Of a stretch of DNA of 12,238 bases, positions 1-6,929 are shown piece after piece. A program made the position numbers and the translations under genes. This DNA comes from Sphingomonas sp. (GTDB lineage: Bacteria > Pseudomonadota > Alphaproteobacteria > Sphingomonadales > Sphingomonadaceae): NCBI GenBank assembly GCA_013822915.1, contig PNLG01000434.1, forward strand, positions 1-12,238, given 5' to 3'. The number at the start of each line of letters is the position of its first letter. The stretch's first letter is position 1. The notes under the pieces are model-generated. The model was not told where the DNA came from and did not search any database. It saw only the letters and a list, made by a program, of their open reading frames with translations.

Positions 1-924
1 CGCGCGTTCGGTCACCAGCCGGGTCATCCCGGCGGCCCGGTCATAACGCGGGCGGCGCGCCAGCCCCGAATCGACCACGATCCGGATGCCGTCGAGCGTC
101 AGGCTGGTTTCCGCAATCGAGGTCGCGAGCACGAGCTTGCGGTGATCCGACGGCGCAATCGCCGCGCGCTGTTCACCGGGCGGGAGCGCGCCGTGCAGCT
201 TGTGCAGCGCGACACCCGGCAATTCGCCCAGCCGTTCGGCGACGCGGTCAATCTCCGCCACGCCGGGCAGAAAGGCGAGCACACCCCCCTCCCCATCCGC
301 CAGCGCAAGACGGATTGCGCGCGCGACTTCATCCTCAATCCGCGCCGCCGCCGCCCGGCCCAGATGGTGCAGCGTCAGCGGATGGCTGGCCCCCGCGCTC
401 TCGATCACTGGCGCACCGTCCATCAGCGCGGCAAAGCGCGCGCCGTCCAGCGTTGCCGACATCGCGACCAGCCGAAGGTCGGGCCGCAGCGCGGCTTGCG
501 CATCGAGCGCGAGGGCGAGCGCGAAATCGCTGTCGAGGCTGCGTTCATGCACTTCGTCAAACAACACCGCCGACACGCCCGCCAATTCGGGATCGGCCTG
601 AATCCGGTTTACGAAAATCCCCTGCGTCATCACGGTCACCCGCGTCGCCGCCGATCGCTTGCTGTCCATCCGCGTCGCATAGCCATAGCTTTGGCCGACC
701 CGCTCACCCGCTTGCTCGGCCATGCGTTCGGCGGCGGCGCGCGCGGCAATCCGGCGGGGGGAGAGCAGCACAATCTCGCCGCTGCACCACGGCTCGGCGA
801 GCAGCGCGGGCGCCACCGCCGTTGTCTTGCCCGCGCCCGGCGGCGCAACCAGCACCGCCGATGCCCGCGCGCTGAGTGCGGCGAGAAGATCGGGCAGGAC
901 GGCGTGGATGGGGAGTGGCGTCAC
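1..924 (-). CDS. hrpB: ATP-dependent RNA helicase HrpB, N-terminal part (runs off left edge)
   Basis: This is a DEAH-box (superfamily 2) helicase of the HrpB type, a presumed cytoplasmic RNA helicase whose cellular role is poorly defined. Translating the reverse strand from a GTG at 924 gives 308 codons that stay open to the window edge. Visible motifs are Walker A GAGKTT (residues 30-35), the DEVH box (123-126, in the context LFDEVHERSLDSD), motif III MSAT (155-158) and motif V ATSIAETSLT (from 267), followed by DSGLARRPRYD, which is typical of HrpB. The family is usually about 800-840 residues, so roughly the first 40% is present. The GTG start gives the usual opening LPIHAVLPDLL. An in-frame TTG lies 12 codons upstream, but the residues it adds do not look like family sequence. 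It lies 39 bp downstream of the hydrolase gene on the same strand. It has no evident link to hopanoids. Confidence 0.93.
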   Translation of the reverse strand, partial: MTPLPIHAVLPDLLAALSARASAVLVAPPGAGKTTAVAPALLAEPWCSGEIVLLSPRRIAARAAAERMAEQAGERVGQSYGYATRMDSKRSAATRVTVMTQGIFVNRIQADPELAGVSAVLFDEVHERSLDSDFALALALDAQAALRPDLRLVAMSATLDGARFAALMDGAPVIESAGASHPLTLHHLGRAAAARIEDEVARAIRLALADGEGGVLAFLPGVAEIDRVAERLGELPGVALHKLHGALPPGEQRAAIAPSDHRKLVLATSIAETSLTLDGIRIVVDSGLARRPRYDRAAGMTRLVTERA

Positions 925-963
925 GCTCGACGCATTAGGGCCGCCGTGAATCAGCGCCAAGCG

Positions 964-1881
964 CTAACGCTGTGCCTCTGCCACGATCAGCGCGCGCACC
1001 TGCTGCCATTCGGGCTCGCTGGTCGCCACCAGGTCGAAATGCCCCGCGCCCTTAATGACATGGGTATCAACGTCATCTCCCTTGCGCGACGCAAGCCTTT
1101 GCCACCACATGCCAATGTACGGCGGCAGAACATCATCAAACTCGCCCATGATCGAACGGGTTCGGATGCCGAGCGGGAACAGTTGGTTCGCCGATGTATC
1201 GGCAAAGGGTTTTGGGCGGTCGGGCGTTTTCTGCCCGACGACTTGGTCGATCCTGGCCACACCCGGACACGCAATCGGCAAAAGCTCGGCGGCGTGTTCG
1301 ATGTCCGGCGCGCCGCCCAAACTGATCACCGCCCGCACCGGCAACGGATCGGCACCGCGCAACGGGTGCCCCGCCGCAAGTTTGTGCCGCGCCGCCGCCC
1401 ACATGCCCAGATGCGCGCCCGACGAATGTCCAACCACCGTCACCCGAGCAAGATCGAGCCGATGCGCGGCCGCAACCGAGCGCAACGTGTCAAACGCCGC
1501 GCCGACATCTTCATACATGCCCGGATAGCCGCCGCCCGGCTCACCGATTCGGCGATATTCGATGTTCCAGACAGCGAAGCCGGCATTGGCCAAATCGGCC
1601 GCATTGCTCGCCATGGTCTCGGCCGGCACTTCGGCATTCCAACACCCGCCATGGACCAGAATGATGACGGGCACCGGGCGACGCGTACCCTTTGGCAGGT
1701 AAAGATCGGCATATTGCGATTTGGCCGGCCCATAGCTCGTCCGCTGATCGGCCTTGGCCGGTTTGAGCTGAGCAAGATATTTCGGGAGCGAAAGTGTGTC
1801 CTTAAACGGCGCGTTCACCGCAGCGGCCAGACCGATCACGATCGCCGCGCTTACCATCAGCCTGCTCAGCAACCGCCCCAT
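964..1881 (-). CDS. alpha/beta hydrolase (carboxylesterase-like), N-terminally anchored or secreted
   Basis: A 305-residue alpha/beta-hydrolase of the esterase/lipase type; its substrate cannot be read from the sequence. A hydrophobic stretch at about residues 8-22 after a basic start (MGRLLSRL) is a signal anchor or signal peptide, so the enzyme probably acts in the periplasm or at the membrane. The catalytic parts are clear: oxyanion-hole HGGCW at 77-81, nucleophile elbow GHSSG at 151-155 (Ser153), a candidate acid at Asp249 or Asp250 (GEFDD) and His281 in AGHFDL. The HGG motif and spacing recall the kynurenine-formamidase-like and BD-FAE esterases. The ATG at 1881 has a purine-rich GGGGTGAG just upstream. 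It lies 54 bp after the polyprenyl synthase on the same strand, so co-transcription is possible. Annotation as a generic alpha/beta hydrolase is firm; a role in hopanoid or quinone metabolism would be speculation. Confidence 0.88.
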   Translation of the reverse strand: MGRLLSRLMVSAAIVIGLAAAVNAPFKDTLSLPKYLAQLKPAKADQRTSYGPAKSQYADLYLPKGTRRPVPVIILVHGGCWNAEVPAETMASNAADLANAGFAVWNIEYRRIGEPGGGYPGMYEDVGAAFDTLRSVAAAHRLDLARVTVVGHSSGAHLGMWAAARHKLAAGHPLRGADPLPVRAVISLGGAPDIEHAAELLPIACPGVARIDQVVGQKTPDRPKPFADTSANQLFPLGIRTRSIMGEFDDVLPPYIGMWWQRLASRKGDDVDTHVIKGAGHFDLVATSEPEWQQVRALIVAEAQR

Positions 1882-1935
1882 CGCTCACCCCCATTTGCGA
1901 CTTCATACAGGTGATACCTGAAACGCGGAAACCGC
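1882..1935 (-). terminator. weak tandem hairpins between polyprenyl synthase and hydrolase
   Basis: Directly after the synthase stop codon, read on the minus strand, there is a small hairpin (GCGG, loop TTT, CCGC; 1925-1935), then GTTTC, then a second perfect inverted repeat (CAGGT-ATC-ACCTG; 1908-1920). The stems are only four and five base pairs and there is no real U-tract, so this is at best a weak or Rho-assisted end. The downstream gene may still be read through. Confidence 0.2.
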
Positions 1936-2949
1936 TCAATAGGCGCGGGCGACTGCGAACTCTACTGCTTCGATCATCGCGTCCTTGGCGTCGCTTTTGC
2001 CAAAGGGGCCGAGCGCGTCGATCGCGCGCTGGCCATAATGCCTGGCGCGGGCCAGCGTGTCGTCGATCGCGCGGGCATCACGGATCAGCTCGATCGCGTG
2101 AGGCAAATCGGCGTCGGCGTCGCGCCGCCCCTCGATCGAATCCTTCCAGAAGCGGCGCTCGTCTGCCCCGCCGCGCGCATAGGCGAGGATCACCGGCAGC
2201 GTCACCTTGCCCTCGCGGAAATCATCGCCCGCATCCTTGCCCATCGTGCCCGCATCGGACACATAATCAATCGCGTCGTCAACCAGTTGGAACGCGATCC
2301 CCAGATTGCGGCCATAGGCGTCGAGCGCCAGCTCCTCCGCTGCCGACCGCTCCGCCACCACCGCCGAAATTCGGCAGGCAGCGGCAAACAAGGCCGCCGT
2401 CTTGGCGCTGATAATGTCGAGATAGCGCTCCTCGCCCAGGTCGATCTTGCGCGCGGCGGTCAGTTGATTGACTTCCCCTTCGGCGATCACCGCGCTGGCG
2501 GCACTCAGGATTTTGAGCACCTTGTGGCTGCCATCCTCGACCATCAGTTCAAACGATCGGCTGAACAGGAAATCGCCGACCAGCACGGTCGCGGCATTGC
2601 CCCAGATGGTGTTGGCGGTGCGCCGCCCGCGCCGTAAATCGCTGCCATCCACCACATCGTCGTGGAGCAGCGTCGCGGTATGGATAAACTCGACCGCGGC
2701 GGCCAACCGGTGGTGGCGCGTGCCCGCATAGCCCAACAGCCGCGCGCTGACGAGCGTCAGCATCGGCCGCATCCTTTTGCCCCCACCCGCGATCAAATGG
2801 CCCGCAAGTTCAGGGATCAACGGAATTTGCGACTGCATCCGGTCAAGAATCACGGCATTGACCAGATTGAGATCACCCGCGACCAGCGCGATCATCGGAT
2901 CAAGCGACGGGGCCTTGCGATCGGTCAGGCGGTGGATGGACGCGGTCAT
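1936..2949 (-). CDS. ispB: long-chain all-trans polyprenyl diphosphate synthase (octaprenyl/decaprenyl type)
   Basis: This soluble isoprenyl transferase elongates farnesyl or geranylgeranyl diphosphate with isopentenyl diphosphate, most likely to make the ubiquinone side chain. From the ATG at 2949 the protein is 337 residues, matching the family. It shows GGGKRMRP (55-62), the first aspartate-rich motif DDVVD (97-101, in LLHDDVVDGSDLRRG), the GDFLFS region (about 125-130) and the second aspartate-rich motif DDAID (224-228, in FQLVDDAIDYV). The residues before the first motif (TATLLH) carry no bulky aromatic stop, which fits a long product. The frame is open up to 3072, but those 41 extra codons cross the divergent chorismate mutase start and do not resemble the family, so I use the inner ATG. 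Exact chain length (C40 or C50) cannot be read. It probably competes with HpnD for farnesyl diphosphate. Confidence 0.93.
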   Translation of the reverse strand: MTASIHRLTDRKAPSLDPMIALVAGDLNLVNAVILDRMQSQIPLIPELAGHLIAGGGKRMRPMLTLVSARLLGYAGTRHHRLAAAVEFIHTATLLHDDVVDGSDLRRGRRTANTIWGNAATVLVGDFLFSRSFELMVEDGSHKVLKILSAASAVIAEGEVNQLTAARKIDLGEERYLDIISAKTAALFAAACRISAVVAERSAAEELALDAYGRNLGIAFQLVDDAIDYVSDAGTMGKDAGDDFREGKVTLPVILAYARGGADERRFWKDSIEGRRDADADLPHAIELIRDARAIDDTLARARHYGQRAIDALGPFGKSDAKDAMIEAVEFAVARAY

Positions 2950-2989
2950 GCTACCGCGCATCTGGCCCGTTGCCCCGACAAAGGCAAGA

Positions 2990-3038
2990 GCCGGGGTTGC
3001 GCTCTGGCGTGCATCTCCGCAAATTGCCGCAACCCGGC
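2990..3038. repeat. inverted repeat in the divergent ispB / chorismate mutase spacer
   Basis: The left arm (2990-3001, GCCGGGGTTGCG) and right arm (3028-3038, CGCAACCCGGC) are reverse complements apart from one extra G in the left arm. The spacer between them is 26 nt. A second copy of CGCAA at 3018-3022 can pair with the same TTGCG (2997-3001), so two exclusive foldings exist. The element lies wholly in non-coding sequence, ending 6 nt before the ribosome binding site of the chorismate mutase. It could be a DNA operator or an RNA leader hairpin. Confidence 0.5.
2997..3025 (+). promoter_or_regulatory. candidate promoter for the chorismate mutase
   Basis: TTGCGC at 2997-3002 and CAAATT at 3020-3025 are separated by 17 bp, which is a reasonable sigma-70-like spacing, although the -10 match is poor. 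It would place the transcript start near 3032, leaving a leader that contains the GGAGAG ribosome binding site. The -35 sits in the left arm of the inverted repeat described for 2990-3038 and the right arm would cover the start point. This is only a pattern match. Confidence 0.22.
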
Positions 3039-3044
3039 GATAAT

Positions 3045-3050
3045 GGAGAG
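3045..3050 (+). promoter_or_regulatory. ribosome binding site of the chorismate mutase
   Basis: GGAGAG lies 8 nt before the ATG at 3059 and decides that start over the other nearby ATGs (3043 and 3054), which open frames of only three and two codons. Confidence 0.6.
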
Positions 3051-3058
3051 CTGATGCG

Positions 3059-3337
3059 ATGACCGACACCATGCTGAACAGCTATCGCAAAAGCATCGAC
3101 AATATCGACGCAGCGCTCATCCATCTGCTCGCCGAACGGTTCAAGGTGACGCAGGCGGTTGGCCGCTACAAGGCCGAACACGGCCTGCCGCCCGCTGATC
3201 CGGCGCGCGAGGAAGCACAGATTGCCCGGCTGCGCGCGCTGGCGGACGCGGCCGAGCTTGACCCCGATTTCAGCGAGAAATTCCTGCGCTTCATCATCGA
3301 CGAAGTGATTCGCCATCACGAGCGCGTGCGGGGTTAG
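3059..3337 (+). CDS. stand-alone chorismate mutase, AroQ (all-helical) class
   Basis: A 92-residue cytoplasmic protein of the AroQ-fold type, converting chorismate to prephenate at the branch to phenylalanine and tyrosine. Compared with the E. coli P-protein mutase domain, the active-site residues line up well: Arg10, Arg27, Lys38, Asp47, Arg50 and Glu51. The last catalytic position (E. coli Gln88) falls at His87/Glu88 in IIDEVIRHHER, so Gln is not conserved. Yeast chorismate mutase has Glu there, so activity is plausible. No prephenate dehydratase or dehydrogenase domain is attached and there is no signal peptide. The gene is divergent from the polyprenyl synthase (109 bp) and convergent with hpnL (42 bp), so it stands alone. 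Chorismate also feeds ubiquinone, a loose link to the synthase next door. GGAGAG supports this start. A sister activity in the family, isochorismate pyruvate lyase, cannot be fully excluded. Confidence 0.9.
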   Translation: MTDTMLNSYRKSIDNIDAALIHLLAERFKVTQAVGRYKAEHGLPPADPAREEAQIARLRALADAAELDPDFSEKFLRFIIDEVIRHHERVRG

Positions 3338-3342
3338 GACTT

Positions 3343-3360
3343 TTTCCACTTCCGTGGAGA
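3343..3360. other. short hairpin in the convergent chorismate mutase / hpnL gap
   Basis: TCCAC-TTCC-GTGGA (3345-3358) is a perfect five-pair stem that extends to seven pairs with one G-T wobble. On the minus strand the loop is GGAA, a GNRA tetraloop, and the hairpin is followed by an A-run. On the plus strand a T-run precedes rather than follows it. It is therefore not a standard intrinsic terminator for either gene, although its place between two convergent genes suggests an RNA 3'-end role. Confidence 0.3.
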
Positions 3361-3379
3361 CGGCCCCGGCCCGCTCCCG

Positions 3380-4339
3380 TCAGCGGCTGCGCCATTCCAG
3401 CCATTGCCATAGCGCAAGGCCGGGCACGCCCACGCAAATATCGCGCGCACGCTTGACCAGACTGAGCGCCAGCCCTGCCCCGGGCGACACGCCGAACAGC
3501 GGCCCGATCAACACATAGGCCCCCTCCTGTACGCCCACGCCGCCGGGAATGGCAAAAGCGACCGTGCGTAGCGTGAAAATCAGCGCCTCGATCGTCAGCA
3601 CCGACACCAGCGGCACGTCCTGCCCCATGAAACACAGCGCAATCCACGCGCCCCCTGCGCTGAAAATCCAGGCGATCAGGTGGAGCAGGAACGCGGCAAT
3701 CACCCGCCCCGGCTGGCGGTAAATCGCGTCGAGCTCGCCGGTCAGCGCCTCCACCGTCGCGACCGATCCGGGCAGCAGCCGCCCGGCCAGCCCCTGCGCC
3801 ATACGCAGCATCGGCCGCTGGCCCATCGCAAAGCCGATCATGATTGCGCTCAGCACCGCAACGCCCGCCAGCACCAGCGGCAACACCTGCGCCCCGCCTC
3901 CCCCGGCGCCGAGCGCCAGCGCGAGCATCGCGACGCCGAACAGCGTGAACACCAGTTGCGCGGCAAGCTCGGTCGTCTGATCGGCGATGAGCGAGGCATA
4001 GACGAGTGCCGGGCGAATCCCGCCCGCAATCGCGGTGCGCGCGCCGATCACCAGCCCGCCAAATTGCGAGAAGGGAAGCACGTCGGTCGCGGCTTCGCGC
4101 GTCATCCGCGCCCAGGCAAAGGTCGGCCAGTGGCGGCGCTCCAGCCCCGGCGCCACTGCCCACCAGCCCGCACCCAGCACCACCAGCGTCACCGCCGTCC
4201 ATGCCATCAGCACCGCAAATCCGCCGAGCCCAACCCGCGCGACACCGCCCACGACATCGCGCCAGCCGGTCGCCCCGACGAGCCAGACCACCGCGCCCGC
4301 GCCGATGATCGTCAACAGGATCGCGATCAACCGCCCCAT
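3380..4339 (-). CDS. hpnL: hopanoid-associated integral membrane protein HpnL
   Basis: A 319-residue polytopic inner-membrane protein of the lysylphosphatidylglycerol-synthase transmembrane / UPF0104 superfamily. Likely membrane segments lie at about residues 4-22, 41-62, 122-143, 152-172, 212-236, 244-264 and 275-294. Family-like motifs are the polar loop RMTREAATDVLPFSQFGG (78-95), the glycine-rich PGGVGVQEG (265-273) near the C-terminus and KRARD (296-300). Its position as the last gene of hpnI-hpnJ-hpnL, 22 bp after hpnJ, points to HpnL rather than another family member. The biochemical role is not established; handling or moving modified hopanoids is a guess. The ATG at 4339 is followed at once by the first membrane helix, and no strong ribosome binding site precedes it, so translation may be coupled to hpnJ. 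Codon use and GC content match the neighbours. Confidence 0.82.
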   Translation of the reverse strand: MGRLIAILLTIIGAGAVVWLVGATGWRDVVGGVARVGLGGFAVLMAWTAVTLVVLGAGWWAVAPGLERRHWPTFAWARMTREAATDVLPFSQFGGLVIGARTAIAGGIRPALVYASLIADQTTELAAQLVFTLFGVAMLALALGAGGGGAQVLPLVLAGVAVLSAIMIGFAMGQRPMLRMAQGLAGRLLPGSVATVEALTGELDAIYRQPGRVIAAFLLHLIAWIFSAGGAWIALCFMGQDVPLVSVLTIEALIFTLRTVAFAIPGGVGVQEGAYVLIGPLFGVSPGAGLALSLVKRARDICVGVPGLALWQWLEWRSR

Positions 4340-4361
4340 CGCGCCCGCGCCCGGCGCCCGG

Positions 4362-5789
4362 TCAACCCGCGACGTTGCGGTTCTTCAGAAAGTCGAAAAA
4401 CTCCACCCCCTCGCGCAGGCGGCGCTTCATCATCGTCGGGCTGGTCGCCATTTCGGCAACGATTGCGCCGACTTTTGAGGGGCGGAAATAGAATTTCTTG
4501 TAAAACTCGGCCACCGCTTCAAAGATTTCGTCCGAGGCCAGATGCGGATAGGTGAGCTGCGCAATCTGCCCGCCGCCATCCGCGACCAGATGATCGGTTC
4601 CGTCGAACCAGCCATTTTCGATCGCCTGCTTATACAGGAACGTGCCCGGATACGGGGCGGCGAGCGACACCTGGATGGTATGCGGGTTCACTTCCTTGGC
4701 GTAAGCGATGGTTTCCTGGATCGTGTCCTTGGTCTCACCCGGCAGGCCCATGATGAAGGTGCCGTGGATCTTGATGCCAAGCGCCCGGCAATCGCGCGCA
4801 AATTGCTTGGCGACTTCGATGCGCAGGCCCTTTTTGATGTTGTGCAGGATCTGCTGATTGCCGCTTTCATACCCGACCAGCAACAGCCGCAGGCCATTGT
4901 CGCGCATCACTTTCAGCGTGTCATAGGGCACATTCGCCTTGGCATTGCACGACCAGGTCACGCCCAATTTGCCCAGTTCGCGCGCCAGTTCCTCAACACG
5001 GGGAATATTGTCGGTCAGCGTGTCGTCGTCGAAGAATAACTCCTGCATCTGCGGGAATTCCTTCAGGACATATTTCACTTCCTCAATCACATGCCCGACC
5101 GAACGGACGCGGTAATTATGTCCGCCCACCGTTTGCGGCCACAGGCAGAAGGTGCAGCGGCTCTTGCACCCGCGGCCCGTGTAAAAACTGACATAGGGAT
5201 GCTTCAGATAGCCGATGAAGTAATTCTCCATCACCAGATCGCGCTTGTAGATCGGCGACACGAACGGCAGCGAGTCCATGTCCATCAACACGTCGCGGTC
5301 GTCATTATGGACGATCACGCCTTCTGCATTGCGGAAACTAATGCCCTTGATATCGGCGAGCGGCTTGTCCTGCGCGACATCGAGGATGGTGAAGTCGAAT
5401 TCATTGCGCGCGACAAAATCGACGGTCGGCGCGTTCGCCATTGCCCAGGCGGCGTCCACAGCCACCGTCGCGCCGATGAACCCGACCTTCAGATTGGGGT
5501 TCAGTTCCTTCAACATCCCCGCCACCCGCACATCCTGCTTAAAGCCGGGGGTGGAGGTGTGGATCACCACCAGATCGCGCTGCTTTGCCTCATGCTTGAT
5601 GTCGTCGAACGACAGGTCATGGGCGGGCGCGTCGATCAGCTTTGATCCCTCGACCAGGGCGGCGGGCTGCGCCAGCCAGGTCGGATACCAGAATGATTTG
5701 ATCTCACGCTTGGCCTGATACCGCGCGCCGGCGCCGCCGTCATAACCATCGAATGAGGGCGATTGGAGGAAAAGCGAACGCATGACCAT
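4362..5789 (-). CDS. hpnJ: hopanoid biosynthesis radical SAM enzyme HpnJ (BHT cyclitol ether formation)
   Basis: A 475-residue radical S-adenosylmethionine enzyme. HpnJ contracts the glucosamine ring of bacteriohopanetetrol glucosamine to the five-membered cyclitol ether. Counting from the ATG at 5789, the [4Fe-4S] motif CKSRCTFC has its cysteines at 208, 212 and 215, followed by FFDDDT (252-257) and GTFIMGLPGET (343-353) as in the TIM-barrel radical SAM core. The first ~190 residues look like the Rossmann-type cobalamin-binding region of class B radical SAM enzymes (DLVVIHTSTP, VGFIGATVA), but I see no DxHxxG cobalamin-ligand motif. The opening SLFLQSPSFDG and SFWYPTWLAQPA are characteristic of HpnJ. 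ATG 5789 has AGGG ten bases upstream; ATG 5783 (MRSLFLQ) is a close alternative, and a TTG at 5798 is less likely. It lies 12 bp after hpnI and 22 bp before hpnL. Confidence 0.93.
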   Translation of the reverse strand: MVMRSLFLQSPSFDGYDGGAGARYQAKREIKSFWYPTWLAQPAALVEGSKLIDAPAHDLSFDDIKHEAKQRDLVVIHTSTPGFKQDVRVAGMLKELNPNLKVGFIGATVAVDAAWAMANAPTVDFVARNEFDFTILDVAQDKPLADIKGISFRNAEGVIVHNDDRDVLMDMDSLPFVSPIYKRDLVMENYFIGYLKHPYVSFYTGRGCKSRCTFCLWPQTVGGHNYRVRSVGHVIEEVKYVLKEFPQMQELFFDDDTLTDNIPRVEELARELGKLGVTWSCNAKANVPYDTLKVMRDNGLRLLLVGYESGNQQILHNIKKGLRIEVAKQFARDCRALGIKIHGTFIMGLPGETKDTIQETIAYAKEVNPHTIQVSLAAPYPGTFLYKQAIENGWFDGTDHLVADGGGQIAQLTYPHLASDEIFEAVAEFYKKFYFRPSKVGAIVAEMATSPTMMKRRLREGVEFFDFLKNRNVAG

Positions 5790-5801
5790 GAACGGCAAAC
5801 C

Positions 5802-6929
5802 CTATCGTATCTGTAATCGTCCATCGCGCGTTACCCCGAATTCCGCACCGCGCCAATCGACTTTGTTGACGAAGAAGGTGGCGACGAACACCACCCCCGA
5901 CAAGACAAGCCGGATCGGCACCAGCCAGAGCGGCCCGCTTGACTGGCCCGATGCCCGGTCAATCCGCCGCTTAATCGCAAGCTCCGCGACGATCGCCGAT
6001 ACCAGCACCGCGAGCGCGACTGGCCCCGCACCCCCGACCGCAATCGCGGCGAGCGCGAGCAAAATGGCATGGGTTACGATACTGCCGGTAAAGCCCGCCG
6101 GGTCGATCCGGAAAATCGTCACCGACCAGCGCAATTCATGGCGGATCAGCGCGCGCAAGGTCGGCTCGGTGGAGCCATGAATGATAAAGAAATCCGGGAC
6201 ATGGCTCGTCAGGCCAAGCGCGCGCACTGCCCGCCCAAGTTCATAATCATCGGCAAGCACCGGCGTGAAGGCCGCAAATCCGCCAATCTGCGCCAGCGTC
6301 GCCGTACGCAGCGCCATGGTCGGCCCCAGCACCGGCTTGGCCATCCCCAGCGCCTGCCCCAGCACGACCGACGGCATATAGCGATAGGAAATGTCCATCG
6401 CGGCGAGACGCGACCAGAACCCGGCATCCCCCCGCCCGATATGCAGGCATGAAATCAGCCCGACCCCCGGCTGCTCCAGCGCATCGACCACCCGTGTCAG
6501 CGTGTCGGGCATCCACGCGACATCGCTATCGGCGATTACGACAACGTCATGCGCGATCGCGGGCGTCATATTGGCAAGATTGCACAACTTGGCATTGGCG
6601 CCGATGCGCGGCGCGTCGCTCGCGAACGCGACCTGCGCCGCCGGATGCCGCGCCGCGACCGCGCGCGCCAACGCCAGCGCCGGATCCTCCGCTTGGCCGG
6701 TGCCGAATACGATCTGCACCGCGCCGGCATAGCCATGGGCGAAGAGCCCCTCCAGCTTTGCCTCCAGCCCCGGCTCCAGCCCGTGCAGTGGCTTTAGCAC
6801 CGTCACCGACGGCCACTCGCGCCGCGCCGCAACCGGCCGGGGCACACGCACCAGCATCGCGGCGACAAGGTTGAACGCCGCGCCAATGCCTGCCATCGCC
6901 AGCAATATGGTTGCAACTATGCCGGTCAT
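5802..6929 (-). CDS. hpnI: hopanoid biosynthesis glycosyltransferase HpnI
   Basis: A 375-residue family 2/21-like glycosyltransferase related to ceramide glucosyltransferases. HpnI transfers N-acetylglucosamine to bacteriohopanetetrol. An N-terminal membrane helix (about 4-26) precedes the catalytic domain, which opens with PSVTVLKPLHGLEPGL (40-55). Metal/nucleotide-binding DSD is at 134-136, DDYELG at 227-232 (catalytic base region) and the acceptor-side RHELRW at 263-268. Two or more C-terminal membrane segments lie at about 284-318 and 335-354, so the enzyme sits on the inner membrane with a cytoplasmic active site. The ATG at 6929 has GGGGA six bases upstream. The open frame continues to 7241 on this strand, but that would cover the hpnA start. 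It is first in the minus-strand unit hpnI-hpnJ-hpnL, divergent from hpnA. Assignment rests on motifs plus adjacency to hpnJ. Confidence 0.92.
   Translation of the reverse strand: MTGIVATILLAMAGIGAAFNLVAAMLVRVPRPVAARREWPSVTVLKPLHGLEPGLEAKLEGLFAHGYAGAVQIVFGTGQAEDPALALARAVAARHPAAQVAFASDAPRIGANAKLCNLANMTPAIAHDVVVIADSDVAWMPDTLTRVVDALEQPGVGLISCLHIGRGDAGFWSRLAAMDISYRYMPSVVLGQALGMAKPVLGPTMALRTATLAQIGGFAAFTPVLADDYELGRAVRALGLTSHVPDFFIIHGSTEPTLRALIRHELRWSVTIFRIDPAGFTGSIVTHAILLALAAIAVGGAGPVALAVLVSAIVAELAIKRRIDRASGQSSGPLWLVPIRLVLSGVVFVATFFVNKVDWRGAEFGVTRDGRLQIR

Noticed and set aside
964..1881. The alpha/beta hydrolase as a replacement for the missing hopanoid deacetylase HpnK
   Set aside because: HpnK is a different fold. 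This protein has a serine esterase triad and is separated from the hpn genes by two unrelated genes, so nothing but proximity supports the idea.
142..1914. A 590-codon open frame on the plus strand across hrpB and the hydrolase gene
   Set aside because: It is antisense to two genes with clear catalytic motifs. Its product is Arg/His/Pro-rich low-complexity sequence with no recognisable domain, typical of a shadow frame in GC-rich DNA.
2950..3072. A 41-codon N-terminal extension of the polyprenyl synthase on the minus strand
   Set aside because: It would cross the chorismate mutase start head-on, its residues do not look like the family, and the inner ATG gives the normal 337-residue length.
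3294..4202. A 302-codon frame on the minus strand overlapping hpnL
   Set aside because: The Gly/Ala/Arg-rich translation has no domain. The other frame (3380-4339) encodes membrane helices and HpnL-type motifs.
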